DNA of 64,000 bases from Gerris lacustris (GCA_951217055.1 OX578280.1:64613633-64677632), one strand, 5' to 3'; shown: positions 34,815 through 46,328, numbered from the stretch's first letter. Made by a program: numbers and translations. Notes: generated from the sequence alone by a model not told the origin.

Positions 34815-35804
34815 GGTTAGATATAATATTAACAATTCTCAACGTAACTTAACTTATATTTAAATAAAAACAAGCAGATTTAAAAAAGAACAAATAAATT
34901 TATCTAAAAACAACACAATTAATAGAACAATTACTCAAAAACACGGAGCGTTTTAAAACAAAACAAAGAAATATTTAAAAACAGCTGATTGCGAGTCATG
35001 TTTGTAATAAACAGTGTTGCCAACTTGAATATTCGTAAAATCCGTTTAAACGCATTTCTTTTACTAAAATTTAGTTTGCTGCACTGCATTTACATGGAGC
35101 TATGCCATAACTGTTATTGCACTAAGATCTCTCTACTCTTTCCAAGACCCTAATAATATGATAAAAAAAAGAATCGCAATAAAAAATATCACCAGAATGT
35201 TTCTGTTACCATTAGTAAGCTCGGAATCAATCGTCTTAATTTAATGAATTTTCTTTCAAAAGTAAATGTACATATCAGTTAATAATGAAATCCACACGTG
35301 AATGCTGTCAGGTGTTAAAATAAAGTTAGAAGCACTCTACATATTATATGTATAAGATTGAGTGATAATGAGAGACAGAGTTAGAGATAAGAGACCTGTA
35401 GGTGGAAGAAATCTCTTGCAGATGAATTATTCAAGGTAAATGTTGCTCTTCCACTTAAAGAAAGCTACTTTGTTCTTTAAGTTCTTTATCTAAAAAAGTC
35501 TAAGTACACGTGAATAAAGCCTCTCTAGTCTACAATCTATTCCAGTATTCCTACTAAATATATATGAGTTCCTTTAATTTATCTCTCCTACTCTTTTTCT
35601 TTTAATTTTATTTCCTAATATATTTATATCATTAATAATAATGTTTCAAAACTAAGAATGTTTTAGAAGCTAACGCGTCATTAGGATAATTTACCTGCCC
35701 AGCTGGTAAATCAGGGTTAAAGTATGATATTAAACCCTCCCGCAAAATCTAAACAAAAAAATTTCCCTACACAAAACAAAAATAATTCTCTGCATCAAGT
35801 CAAT

Positions 35805-35809
<5 letters not shown>
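34815..35809. other. Spacer, no gene recognised
   Basis: AT-rich. GTAAGCTCGGAA at 35216-35227 is the reverse of the start word of the GCTTCCGAGC repeats but does not extend far. Confidence 0.4.

Positions 35810-35810
<1 letters not shown>

Positions 35811-35843
<33 letters not shown>
35811..35843 (+). repeat. A-homopolymer, about 33 bases
   Basis: A single uninterrupted A run just outside the left inverted arm of the following element. Confidence 0.95.
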
Positions 35844-35846
<3 letters not shown>

Positions 35847-36124
35847 GTGTGTTTGATATAATGCCTCAGAGCAAGGAAGGGGTAGAGGGAACTATACTAT
35901 AGAAACTGGGTCTCAAAAAGTGGTTCATTATGCTCCACCCATATACTAAACCTCTCAAGCGGCAGATGGGTGAAACAGTATATCGATATCTCGATAAAAA
36001 CTCGAAATTTATCTGATATCAGCTGATAAGGATAAGAATAAAGTGATATTTTCTTACGACATTTAATATTATAATACAGTTTTCTTTATAACTACATATG
36101 TACTTTAATGTTTGTTGTTAACCT

Positions 36125-36166
36125 CATGGGCGCCCATAGTCCAAAATTTAGGGGGGGGCCAAAATA

Positions 36167-36238
<72 letters not shown>

Positions 36239-37060
36239 ACACATATTAATTTGTTTTATCATATTCGCAATTTAACTATAGATTTCAAACTTAAACATTT
36301 TTATATTCTATAATCTAATAAAAAAATAAATGGTTTTAAAGTAACAATAAAAAAGTTTTATTAAAATAGGGCATTTGTTTCTCAAGAAATTCTGCAAGTA
36401 AAATGGAATATACGTTGAGGCAGTAGGGCTAGAAAAAATAATTTTATAAAATTAAAAAAAATTGAAGGTTATTGATTTAAGGGATCGAATTGAATTGGGG
36501 ATGAGAGGGTGATTGATATAAATCGGAACAGAAAGGACTGATCTTATTTTGACTTTTATTTAGTATCTGTGCGCATGTATCATCATCCCTCCCTCCAACA
36601 AAAAACTCCATTCAACGTGTAATTTTGTATAAAATTGAAAGTAAAAAAGGATTAGTAGATAGTGATAGAATTGATAAGAGAGTGTTATAATGGCAATATG
36701 TGTCCTTAGGGTATCAAGAGAGAGAGGTGAGACGACAAGAAGAATACTGCAAGAATGAAACGTTTCATCCGGTTTCATACTATAATAACTTGCTCCTTTG
36801 CTTCAATATTTTATCTATAAATTTCTTACTTTTTTATATATATATTTTTTTTATATATATATTTTTTTTGTACTAATTTCATACACTACAACTATACATA
36901 CTAAGAATTATTATAATATACGTTATTACCCTAATGGTTTTTTTTTTAAATATTTATAAATTGAACTTAAAAAGTCTTACATTTGTTTTTTAAAAAAAAT
37001 GGATCAGTATTCCAGGGGGGGGCAAGCGCCCCTGTTTGCCCCCCCATATGGGCGCCCATG
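36125..37060. mobile_element. hAT-type element, exact 8-bp target duplication
   Basis: CATGGGCGCCCATA (36125-36138) is exactly inverted at 37047-37060. GTTAACCT flanks both sides (36117-36124 and 37061-37068). G-rich runs lie just inside each end. The interior holds a (TA)n array (36169-36234) and no transposase frame; the 72-codon frame at 36560-36778 has no motif. It is nested in the 35858-37455 element and therefore younger. Confidence 0.94.
36169..36234. repeat. (TA)n microsatellite
   Basis: About 32 AT units near the left end of the hAT element. Confidence 0.95.
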
Positions 37061-37459
37061 GTTAACCTTATTAATTATCTAAAGGCAGTTACGTTGTTAA
37101 TAACATGTAATAGTTCCTAGATAACCAAAAGCAATCTCATATAAAACAAAATCGTATTCTAAAGCAATATCATTAGATTTTTCTCTTTAAATATTTGATA
37201 TTTTGTCATTTCGATAATAAAACAATCAAACAAAGCACAAAATAAGGTTAAAGGTTCTGTTGACAAGCGTCCGTGGGCACGGAAGGACAAGGAATAGTAG
37301 ACCAATAAGACAAGGACCAGTGACCACGTGATCGTGCTGTTGTCACTTTAGTTGGGATTGAGCTCGCTTGAGAGGTTTAGTATATGGATGGAGCATAATG
37401 AACCACTTTTCAAATCGCATTGCTCCCTCTACCCCTTCCTTGCTCTGAGTATAATGCTA

Positions 37460-39780
37460 TATACAGTGGCGTAAAAGTATGACATCAAACCTTCCCATAT
37501 TTTATTTCCTACGCTCTTATTCGTGATTTTTGAAAGGCTTGGGGCTTTGAGTAGGGCAGAGTAAAAGGGGAAAAATACAGGGTGGGTTTGATATAATAAT
37601 ACATAAAATGGCGTAAAATTATGATATTAAACCCTAATCAATATTTTACTAGTTATACATTATAATGAAAGGGTGGGCTTCAAATAATACTATGTACAAT
37701 GTACTTTGCCCAAATCAAAGCCTCAAGCCTTGCTAAAATCCCGAATGAGAACGTATAATTATATCCTATATCCATGTAACACTTGATTCGGCTTTGAGTA
37801 AGTTAAAAGAAGTTTGACAGATTTTAAATCGGATTGAGAGCATGGAGGTAAATAGATTAGAAAACTATATCTCTTCCTCCACGGTTGATATTGAGAAGCT
37901 TTTATGCATTTTCAATTGAATATGAAACAGTGCACAATCTATTTTTTTCTGAATGGAATAAAATATGTAGTTATCAAAAAATTAAAATAAATTGTAAATA
38001 AAAGCAAAGTTAGGTTACTTATCATAAGTGAGGTAGGTAATCTAATCTAGAAACTGTCAAATGGTGCATGTGAAAAACACTGAGAGCGCCACCTGCTTAA
38101 CATTTAACTTATAAAGCCTCGACCAGACTGCCGAACCGAACAAAGGAAACTAGCTGAGCATTGGTTTCTGCGCATGTGCCAGTCTGATGACTGGCCATGC
38201 GCAGACTCGTCTTCTGGTCAAGGTCCCTCACAATCTTCAATTTATAACATTTAACTCGTTAAACAAAGATCGTGAATACCCCTCATATACTAATGATCTC
38301 ATCGAGTAAAAGTGTGAACAGGCCGATCACCCGTGCTGTAATAATAACCTAATGATATATTTATCGGAACGAAAAAAAAATCTATAGAGCTTAACCGTGC
38401 AAAGCTAACCTTATTTTTTCGGTGGTTAACGCTGATCTACATATTTTTACGTACACGCAGTACTAATCACGAATCTAAGTTACTATTTTGCAAAAATTTC
38501 TATTTTTATTTATTATTTATATTTTTTTGGTGTTAATTTATTACTTATGTGTTTATCGTGTTCATTTATTCATTAATTAAATTTTTATTGAAATGTAACA
38601 AGCCCAAACTCTTATGTATTAATAGAATTTTTATTATTTGAATTATTATTATTTTATTTGGCTTTGGTTATTATATATTTATTTTTATTGTTTTTGTGTT
38701 TAATTATTATTTTTTGTGTCTGTTTATTATGTTTATTATGTTTATTAGTAGGAATTTATACTACGTTAAGACTAACCATACGTAATATTTACGTGATGAC
38801 TTCATGAAAAATAATTGTCAATCCTCACTAACGCATCGGGTAAAACTAAAGTGAGTTAGTACTGCAACGGGAAGGTCTAGGTCTAGACGAAGCACTGCTA
38901 GAGAGTGGAGATTGTGTGGTTTACAATTTATCTGTAAATCACATTTAACTAAAACTGTACGTAATTTTTACGTACATTTAGCTTTCTAGGGTTAATGGGG
39001 TATAACTGACAACATAATAGGTAATATTTGTCCTATGAATTGCCATTTAAGGTGATTAAAATTAAAAAAACCTCCAGAAACATCAATTAATCTTATAAAA
39101 TTGGTTTTAAATCGAAAATATAATAGATAATGACCATAAAAGACTTAATTATGAATAGATAAGAAACGTTTTGTGTATTTGAAGCATATAAAATCAAGTA
39201 AAATTGTGTAAATAAAGGAAAAGTTTTTCGTGGACAAAGTTTTCGGCATGGATCTAATGTAGAGGAAAGCGACAAGACGATGCTCTATAAATCTCCTTCT
39301 TCGTATCTCTTATCACAAGGGAGCTCTGTGAGTTTTCATGAAAACAATTTTCCTCAGATTATACTCATAAAAAACTCCGTTCCTTCATAAATATAATGCT
39401 GTTGTTTTAGAATAATTTACGATGATATAATATATACATATATATCTATATAAAAATTTAATTACTTGGAAAAAATATCAATTAAATTAAATTTTAATCC
39501 GGTATTTGACACATAAGAGAATAAGCCTAAAGAATAACCATTGAATTATTTATAACATTAATCTTGATGAATTTTTAAATGTCTTAAAAGCTTCATCATT
39601 TATTATTTAAGATATTTAAATCCCGCTTGAAATAGGTCGATGGAAGGGGGTTTGTTACATCCGGGAAATTCTCATATAATTTCTTTGGGAGAGTTGCAAA
39701 TTTTGCAAGTTTGAAAATGACAGAGTTATGTTTGAATTTTTCCAACAGAGGGCTCTATTTTCATGTCACAATTTATATTA
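37460..39780. other. Mostly spacer with repeat scraps
   Basis: Related GATATTAAACCC-type words occur to about 37700. A short MITE lies at 38114-38232. Words of the type TACGTAATTTTTACGTA occur near 38445, 38780 and 38960. No conserved frame was found. Confidence 0.45.
38114..38232. mobile_element. Degraded MITE of the 20021-20199 family
   Basis: The left end AAGCCTCGACCAGACTGCCG, then GAACAAAGGAAACTAGCTG and GCATTGGT, matches the 20021 family. The right end (CTTCTGGTCAAGGTCC) is diverged. The central CTGCGCATGTGCCAGTCTGA and its inverted partner form a hairpin. Confidence 0.72.
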
Positions 39781-39784
39781 TTTA

Positions 39785-40340
39785 TTGCTTCCCAGCTCAT
39801 CAAAGTAACGGAAGCTATGTGATCGTTCTGAAGAGAGTACATTTTTTATGTCTCTAATTTCGAAAATTCTAAGACACAAATCCGTTTTAGATATCAGGGA
39901 ACAATTTTAATTTCGTGTCTGTCACTCAATTTTTACGGACCACCATATCTTAAAAACTACTCGTCCCATATAAAATAAAATTTGAATGGTAGAACACAAT
40001 AAGCCCATTGTTGGTTCCTATTTGTTTCTTTTCTACATGCGCACAAACATACAATTAATTACGCATATATCTCCAAAATATTCATCTGATTTTTATGAAA
40101 TTAGGGTGGTTTGTCAAAAGTAGCCCGCATATGGTTCCAGATTAATTTCATCCCCCCCCCCCCTTAAATTTTGCTAAATTGATCATTTTGCTTGATTGAT
40201 TTCAATTTCGGTAACAATTTTTGGAAAACAATTTTGGTATATGTATAAAACAGGGTTTGACAATAATATTTTTAAAACCATTAAAGTATACGAGATAGGA
40301 AGCGAGGAAGCTATGTGCCATACTAATTGGCAGACTGTTT
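39785..40340 (+). repeat. Dispersed repeat module B, fullest copy
   Basis: It starts GCTTCCCAGCTCATCAAAGT, contains AACGGAAGCTATGTGATCG, CACAAACATACAATTAATTA and GGTTTGTCAAAAGTAGCC, and ends GCGAGGAAGCTATGTGCCAT. Both its start and end words recur in the insertion at 12750-13258. Other parts recur at 23020-23320 (reverse) and 48075-48425. A C run lies at 40153-40163. It has no coding capacity. Confidence 0.72.
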
Positions 40341-40776
40341 TATATAAGTTTTTAAAGAAATGTATTTATTATTTGCAACTAATAGTAAATTATTTCAAAA
40401 TTACAAGGGTTTTTAAGAAGTACAAGGTAGAAGTACATGAGAAAGTTTGATTTTGAGTCTTGGAGCGACAATTGCTAATTGTTTTTAGCTAATTACTTAA
40501 ACACTTTTACCATTGAAAATGTTTATTTACTTGCATTCAGATAATAAATTGACTGATTTTATCTGATACAACACTCTTTAAGTTGACATAAACTATTTTT
40601 TTGAGTCTATTTAAAATGGGAACTTTTATAATGTTGATAAATATGGTAGTCCAAAGTTGTATTTATTGAAGCGTTACACGCCTTAATCTTTATACATCCT
40701 CATACCCTCATATTTTGTGTGATGGCACAAAAAAAAGATTTTGAGTTTTTGATGGATGATAGGTTTACACATTTTA

Positions 40777-41006
40777 GCCCGGACGCACATTGAGACGCAG
40801 ACCGTAGGCGTAGGTCTGCCCGGTGGCATTCAACAATTCAACCACACCGAATTAAGACGCCAGATGCACTAGCGTCGGGTAGGCCACGTGTGGTTTAGTA
40901 CTGCTTTGCCCTACTCTGCGGCTTAATTCGTACAATTTCGTATTTTTTCGCGGTTGAAAAAAAAAAATGTGCTGCCCTGCGCCTGCGTATCAATGTGCGA
41001 CCAGGT
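40777..41006. mobile_element. 230-bp MITE, TTA target duplication
   Basis: The left end GCCCGGACGCACATTGAGAC and the right end ACCTGGTCGCACATTGATAC (read inward) are inverted copies. TTA lies outside both (40774-40776, 41007-41009). The ends resemble those of the 75-bp MITE at 10002, so both are probably PIF/Harbinger-like. Confidence 0.82.
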
Positions 41007-41084
41007 TTAAAATTTCCTGGGCCCAAATGAGTGTTTTCAATAATGTCAACAGGCAGCTTTAAAATTAATCTTTTGTCATTCCTG

Positions 41085-41280
41085 ATGCGTGTAGCCTAAA
41101 CTACTGGGCCGATTTCGATGAAATTCGGTATAGATTTTAGGAAAAATATAATATACTTTGAGACGAATTTGAGAAATTAATTTAACCTCTGAATTTTAAA
41201 ACTACTCCAAAAATATGGAAAATTGCGAGAATTTTTTTTTTCAAAAATGGTTCTGGTGATTTTAATAAAAAAAATCACAG
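41085..41280 (+). repeat. Fragment of dispersed module C
   Basis: GCCTAAACTACTGGGCCGAT and the following ATTTCGATGAAATTCGGTAT match 5470-5510, with downstream similarity through GAGACGAATTTGAGAAATTA. Confidence 0.65.
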
Positions 41281-41307
41281 GGAAGTACTTGCGTCCAAGT
41301 ACTTTTT

Positions 41308-42171
41308 AGGGTTTTGTAGATGATTAAGCATACCCGTTATGTAATAATACTTTTTTTCTTCTATCTCAAGGGTCCTGGGTTCGATCCCCCGGGGGGTCAC
41401 AATATTTTTCATCAGTAATAACGACTAGATAAATTGAATTTTTTCTGAACATTTTCATCGCTTCACCAAAAGGTATAACCATGAATTATTTCAAAATTTT
41501 AGGACCAGCCGTTATATAGTGTTTGGAGGGGGGAATTTTTTGGGAATATATTTTGACTTAATCAAACCAATAAAGAATGAATCATTTAAAAAAGCAAATA
41601 TATATTTGTGTTTTGCTCTTCAGCAGCTTTCATTTGATACCCAACTCAAAATTTAAAAAAAATAAAATTTTGGGCGCACTTCAAATTTTCGCGCCCAAAA
41701 TTGGAAATTTTTTAAAATTTAGGATGAACTCCCGGAATTTTTATCCCCCCACAATAAGGCATTAGCATGAATTATTTCGAAATTTTAGGACCAGCCGTTA
41801 TATAGTGGTTGGAGGGGGGGGGATTTTTTTGGGGTATATTTTGATTTATTTTATCCAACAAGGAATGATAAATTTAAAAAAGCACATATATATTTGCGTC
41901 CTACTCATTAGCAGCTTTTATTTGATACCCCACTCAAAAATTAAAATAAATATAAATTTTTGAATTTACCACATTTTTGCGAATTGCGCATGTGCATATT
42001 TAATTTCGAACTTCTGTATATTTTTCCTGTGGTTGGGTCAAAAAGTTACACCAGTGTTTCAAATTTCAGCACTTTCGCTTAAACGGTTCGGGCCCTATGA
42101 ACCAAAGAGCGACGGACAGACGGACACATCACCCTCGGTATAAGGGTTTTGAGAAGTATCTCCAAAACCCT
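41308..42171. mobile_element. Element with AGGGTTTTG(T/G)AGAT inverted ends
   Basis: AGGGTTTTGTAGATGATTA (41308) is inverted as the terminal CTTCTCAAAACCC-type end at 42171 (AGGGTTTTGGAGATACTTCT on the other strand). Two direct repeats of about 350 bp inside begin ATGAATTATTTCAAAATTTT (41481) and ATGAATTATTTCGAAATTTT (41767). GACGGACAGACGGACAC lies near the right end, the counterpart of the GTCTGTCTGTC runs in other repeats. The 62-codon frame at 41577 is incidental. Confidence 0.62.
41371..41400 (+). repeat. tRNA 3'-half-like scrap
   Basis: TCCTGGGTTCGATCCCCCGG contains a consensus-like B-box (GGTTCGATCC) in a possible T-arm, but no A-box or acceptor partner is seen upstream. It probably derives from a tRNA or a SINE head. 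Confidence 0.45.
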
Positions 42172-42260
42172 AAAAATAATAAAATGTAGTCCATATATTA
42201 TATAAATACGAATTTAACCATCATTTTTTTTCCGGGAAAAATCTAATTTCATAAATATTG

Positions 42261-42385
<125 letters not shown>

Positions 42386-42480
42386 TCCCTGCAGAGAGTG
42401 AAACTGAAATGCAAAAACAACCAACTGTTGAACACTTTATAAGCGTATTAAATAAAAAAAATAAAATCTCTTCCATCTAA

Positions 42481-43110
42481 GCTACGCAGGAGAATGATTT
42501 TTCACTACCGTAATCGATAACTAGTCCCGAATCCAAGCTTTCAATATTCATATACATTTAGACAGTCAATATTTATGACATTAGAACTAAACCAAGAATT
42601 AACGCTTATAATTATAAAGTACTCAATATAGAGGCCCGTGGTTCAAATCCCGGCACAGGAGTGTATTTTTCACTGTCTGTTTCCCGTAGTTAATAATAAT
42701 AATAATTTGATTTTAATTAAAATTTAACTTTCCGTAGTATGAAAACTACCAAAAACTTAAAAATTGAATTTCGAATTGATTGTACAAGGTACAGGTACTA
42801 ATTGAGTACTTTATAATTATAAGCGTTAATTCTCGGTTTAGTTCTAATGTCATAAATATTGACTGTCTAAATGTATATGAATATTGAAAGCTTGGATTCG
42901 GGACTAGTTATCGATTACGGTAGTGAAAAATCATTCTCCTGCGTAGCTTAGATGGAAGAGCGCTATACTGGAAATATAGAGGCCCGTGGTTCAAATCCCG
43001 GCACAGGAGTGTATTTTTCACTGTCTGTTTCCCGTAGTTAATAATAATTATAATTTGATTTAAATTAAAATTTAACTTTCCGTAGTATGAAAACTACCAA
43101 AAACTTAAAA
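42481..43110 (+). repeat. tRNA-like 350-bp repeat: tandem units plus inverted junction
   Basis: Two plus-oriented cores lie 349 bp apart: TATAGAGGCCCGTGGTTCAA begins at 42628 and again at 42977. The first core is cut at its anticodon arm. To its left, 42481-42627 is the same family's leader in reverse orientation (GCTACGCAGGAGAATGATTT), the mirror of 42780-42945. So a reverse unit and forward units meet inside the tRNA-like region. The tail after each core ends CCGTAGTATGAAAACTACCA. Confidence 0.85.
42937..43009 (+). repeat. tRNA-like core (best copy, anticodon position GGA)
   Basis: It can be folded as a tRNA: acceptor TCCTGCG / CACAGGA pairs 6 of 7. The D-arm GCTTAGATGGAAGAGC has 4 stem pairs. 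The anticodon arm CTATA-CTGGAAA-TATAG pairs 5 of 5, with GGA at the anticodon (42970-42972). The T-arm CGTGG-TTCAAAT-CCCGG pairs only 3 of 5. The A-box (TAGCTTAGATGG) and B-box (GGTTCAAATCC) are close to consensus, so RNA polymerase III might recognise it. GGA would read serine codons, but eukaryotic tRNA-Ser has a long variable arm, absent here. A repeat-borne tRNA-like sequence is more likely than a working tRNA gene. Confidence 0.7.
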
Positions 43111-43428
43111 ATTGAATTTAAAAAAATAATTAAATTATAATATTATGGGATATAAATTCACCATCAATATATTATTAGAGAAAGTTTTATTTGAGTTATT
43201 TCGGAGCTTAATTTATATTATTAGTACGTAAATATTAATATTTTATTAATTTCCTTCTTTTTTTACTTTAAAAACGTTTTCCATTTATAAAAACCTGTTT
43301 CTATTTTACTCTTACGGTATTAAACTGGAAGAAGAAATGAAATTACCTAGAGGTTGTCGATTCAGTCCATAGAGTTTAATAAAATTTAATTTTCACACCC
43401 CGAGCCCTCAAAGGGTGAAAATGATTCC

Positions 43429-43447
43429 GGGGGGGGGGGGGGGGGGG
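43429..43447 (+). repeat. G-homopolymer, 19 bases
   Basis: Uninterrupted G run flanked by GATTCC and GAATC, which are complementary, so the run sits between inverted words. Confidence 0.95.
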
Positions 43448-43616
43448 AATCAACTTTGAAGGCAATAGAAGAGGGAGAGGGACTAAGACCAGACTTTACC
43501 ATATTTCTTTAACTTGGGATTTTCATATACAGAACTCCCGAGGTCAGGAGAACAAAGCTAGCCCATATTCTCACAAGCCTCGGACCATAAAGCCTGATTA
43601 TTCTCAGACTGGGAGT

Positions 43617-43866
43617 ATGGGCTTCCCCATACTATGGGGGGTTTCTAACCTTCATTCATTTCTATATTTCCACAACCAATTTCTATACTTAAGCCCTAGA
43701 CTTTTTTCCTCTCGCTTTGGTCTTCAAATTATGATTTATTTCAATATGACCTTTTCAATATTTCTTTATCAGAGCCAATGCAAAACAATAGGTATATCAT
43801 ATATTTATTTTTTATATACTTTTTTTTATATTTATATATATATATATATATTTTTTGACAGAGAAA
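43617..43866. other. Spacer, nothing recognised
   Basis: An 88-codon plus-strand frame (43617-43883) is low-complexity and ends in a TA run. Confidence 0.4.
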
Positions 43867-43870
43867 ATTA

Positions 43871-44045
43871 TTCTCCAGTGTAGCTCAGTTGGTAGAGCGC
43901 TATACTGGAAATATAGAGGCCCGTGGTTCAAGTCCCAGAGAGTCTATTTATCTCTGCTTGTCTCCCTTTGTTAATAATAATTATAATTTGATTTAAATTA
44001 ATATTTTTATTTTTTATAAAAATATATATTATCATAGGTTTGAGG
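43871..44045 (+). repeat. tRNA-like repeat, third plus copy
   Basis: The core is CTCCAGTGTAGCTCAGTTGG, then TAGAGCGCTATACTGGAAAT, with B-box GGTTCAAGTCC, followed by the family tail TAATTATAATTTGATTTAAA. The acceptor 3' side (CCAGAGAG) no longer pairs with the 5' side. It retains the best D-loop (AGTTGGTA). Confidence 0.75.
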
Positions 44046-44274
44046 TAGAACTGTCTGAGACCTCAAGAATTAATATTTTTAAATTTTTAAAATAAAATAG
44101 TTTGTGCTTCACACTTTTTTCCCCACCACGTCTTTGCCCTTATAACCCCTCGTAGGTATCGAATTTCTAAAAAAATCCTTTCCTGACAAACACCATTGTT
44201 ATTTGATAAATTGTCTTACAAAATACAATAATCACTTCTTTTGATTTGTTATAATTCCCCTTATAAAAAAAAAT

Positions 44275-44470
44275 TAAGAAAAAACAGTCTAATGAAGGTG
44301 TACGAAATTTTCTTCTTTAGACTGTTACTCCTCTAATAAAAACAGAAGTGTGATATTCCTTTGTCCCAAAGTACATAATATGACTAAAAATTCCTTTCTA
44401 TTAATAGTTATTTAGTCAGTCATTTATATTCTAAAAGAAATATAGGGGAGTAACAATCTAAAGATGTACC
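44275..44470 (-). repeat. Reverse fragments of the 70-bp minisatellite
   Basis: ACAGTCTAATGAAGGTGTAC and CTTCTTTAGACTGTTACTCC, followed by GGGAGTAACAATCTAAAGAT at about 44444, match units of 27775-28506 with the halves rearranged. An unrelated insert with CCTTTGTCCCAAAGTACATA separates them. Confidence 0.6.
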
Positions 44471-44561
44471 TTGATCATTTCTTATCGTTCCAAAGAAGTG
44501 ATAATTATAGTGAGGGGACATGCGCGTTTGTATTTGGGCACCATATTGAATCAAAATGGCC

Positions 44562-44563
<2 letters not shown>

Positions 44564-44622
<59 letters not shown>
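44564..44622. repeat. (TA)n microsatellite
   Basis: About 29 TA units. Confidence 0.95.
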
Positions 44623-44624
<2 letters not shown>

Positions 44625-44629
<5 letters not shown>

Positions 44630-45536
44630 GACATATTTGTGTTCAATTTGATTATTTCAATTTCCTTACATTGATATCTATAGAAGACTATGATGATTTA
44701 AAATATTAAAGAGAAAAAAAAAAACTTTTAAAATATCGCAAAGAACAACTATGATGCGTAATATATAAAGACAAAATAAAAATAACAAAATATAATAATA
44801 TAATAAGAAATACTAGAGATAAAATAGAACGAAACATAATCTTAAAGTATTTAATATTATGTAGGATTCTTTGATCTGTTACTTGAAAAATGTAGAGAGG
44901 AGAGGGGAAAATAATGTTATGAAGAAATAAAGGCAGCGCAAGAATAACTAGAGAAAAACAAAAACCAAACTGGAAATAGTATAAAAGAGTGCATATTGCT
45001 CCGGGGGAAATGGTATCTTTCAAACAAAGCGTATTCAAGTAAGCGGAAAAACTTAAAACTCTATCCAGTCGTAATTATTTTTTCGTTTTTTTTTTTAAAA
45101 ATCGAGGAAAAACTTGATGTTAAAGAAGCGTGTTTAAGACGTAGAAAAGCCTTACAAACGAGCAAACAGTGTTTTATATCATTTCCTTCTCATCTTGTTA
45201 CATTAAAATCTGATTTGAACATTTTGTTTTAGTCTTATTACAAGAGAGAAAGTCACTTATTTTTTGTAATTAAATAGTAGTTTATGATTAATTATTTCAT
45301 TTAATTACTTATCTTTTATTAAATAATAAGTTATTTTTAGTAATTTCTATACTTTTATAAAGGTTATTTGTGTCATTCCTTTTAATCGTTCTATCTGAAA
45401 GTTAACAATAAATTATCAATCAAATGATATTTGTGTCAATAGATAAAATTTTGATGTTATAATTAGCTATAAAGAGTTTAATAAAAAAAATAAAAAAAAA
45501 CATTAAAAGTGCAATTAGCTACGTTTATATAGTGCA
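44625..45536. other. Spacer, no gene recognised
   Basis: A 110-codon minus-strand frame (44706-45038) and a 78-codon plus-strand frame are hydrophobic or AT-driven and carry no motif. Confidence 0.45.
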
Positions 45537-45605
45537 TTGAAAACGATCTCAATAAGGTTACTATTTTCACCTGAAGTCTGTTCACATGATCGTATTGTGT
45601 TGGTT
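45537..45605. mobile_element. MITE fragment related to 47190-47328
   Basis: AAAACGATCTCAATAAGG at the left and CACATGATCGTATTG at the right match the two ends of the 47190-47328 palindrome. Confidence 0.55.
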
Positions 45606-45758
45606 AAAGTCCCCTCCTATATCCCTTTGTATTAATAGTTATTTAAACAAAGGAAAATAAACAGAGTATTATATATATTACTTAGTCTGAATTAGTAATA
45701 AGACAAAGGGATATATAATTCAATGTACCTTGGGACAAAGTACATACTTGTGCATATA

Positions 45759-46130
45759 TCTTCTTCTTCTTATCCGGCGCTACAGCCTGATGTCGGCTTT
45801 GGCCTCTAAAACAACCTTCCTCTATCATCCCTATCTAAGGCTCTCGCTCTCCATCCACGAATTTCCATCTTGTTGAGATCAGTTTCTATTCCGTCCATCC
45901 ATCTTAATCTTGGTCTTCCTTTTTTACGACGGTTGTAGAGTCTCCCTTTCCACATCTGTTTGGCTACTCTACTCTCTGGCATTCTGACTAGATGTCCGAG
46001 CCACCTTAGTCTCTGCGACTTAATGAAACGCACTATGTCATGCCCGTTGATGAGATGTTCCAGCTCGTTGTTTCTTCTTATCATCCAGGTACCATCGACC
46101 TCTCTCACAGGTCCATATATCCTTCTGAGG
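45759..46130 (-). pseudogene. 5'-truncated LINE: reverse transcriptase C-terminal tail, 15-bp target duplication
   Basis: The 15-bp host sequence ATACTTGTGCATATA occurs exactly at 45744-45758 and 46131-46145. Between them, on the minus strand, one frame stays open from the element's 5' break to a stop near 45804: RRIYGPVREVDGTWMIRRNN, NGHDIVRFIKSQRLRWLGHL, VRMPESR, KGRPRLRWMDGIETDL, then RARALDRDDRGRLF. This is the conserved tail after the reverse transcriptase domain in a common insect LINE group. The element ends in an (AAG)n tail rather than poly(A). Only 372 bp were copied, typical of aborted target-primed reverse transcription. The intact frame and exact duplication make it the youngest LINE in the window. 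The insertion sits inside another repeat (45612-46200). Confidence 0.93.
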
Positions 46131-46328
46131 ATACTTGTGCATATAAATGTGATAATATCCCTTAGACTAATTAACAATTAAGACAAAGGAATATTAAATA
46201 TAAGCTAAGAAAACTGTAGAATTCATCGTTCTGCAGTTTTCTGTTTAAGATTTTGTCTTACACGTGGAAAGACTCGATTTTAAACAAGTAAGGCGCGCTT
46301 CACGTAAGTACGTGGGGCGATAATAGCC

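Larger units (their letters stand above)
35858..37455. mobile_element. Inverted-arm element (arms about 100 bp) split by a hAT
   Basis: The left arm 35858-35961 (from ATAATGCCTCAGAGCAAGG to CTAAACCTCTCAAGCG) is the inverted copy of 37365-37455 with a few changes and gaps. Removing the hAT insertion (36125-37060 plus one duplication) leaves about 650 bp. GATATTAAACCC / GGGTTTGATATAAT words recur outside both arms (35722, 35845, 37579, 37625), suggesting the true element or a tandem relative extends beyond the arms. No coding was seen. Confidence 0.7.

Noticed and set aside
42937..43009. Functional tRNA-Ser gene
   Set aside because: No long variable arm, mismatched T-stem, and the sequence belongs to a dispersed 350-bp repeat.
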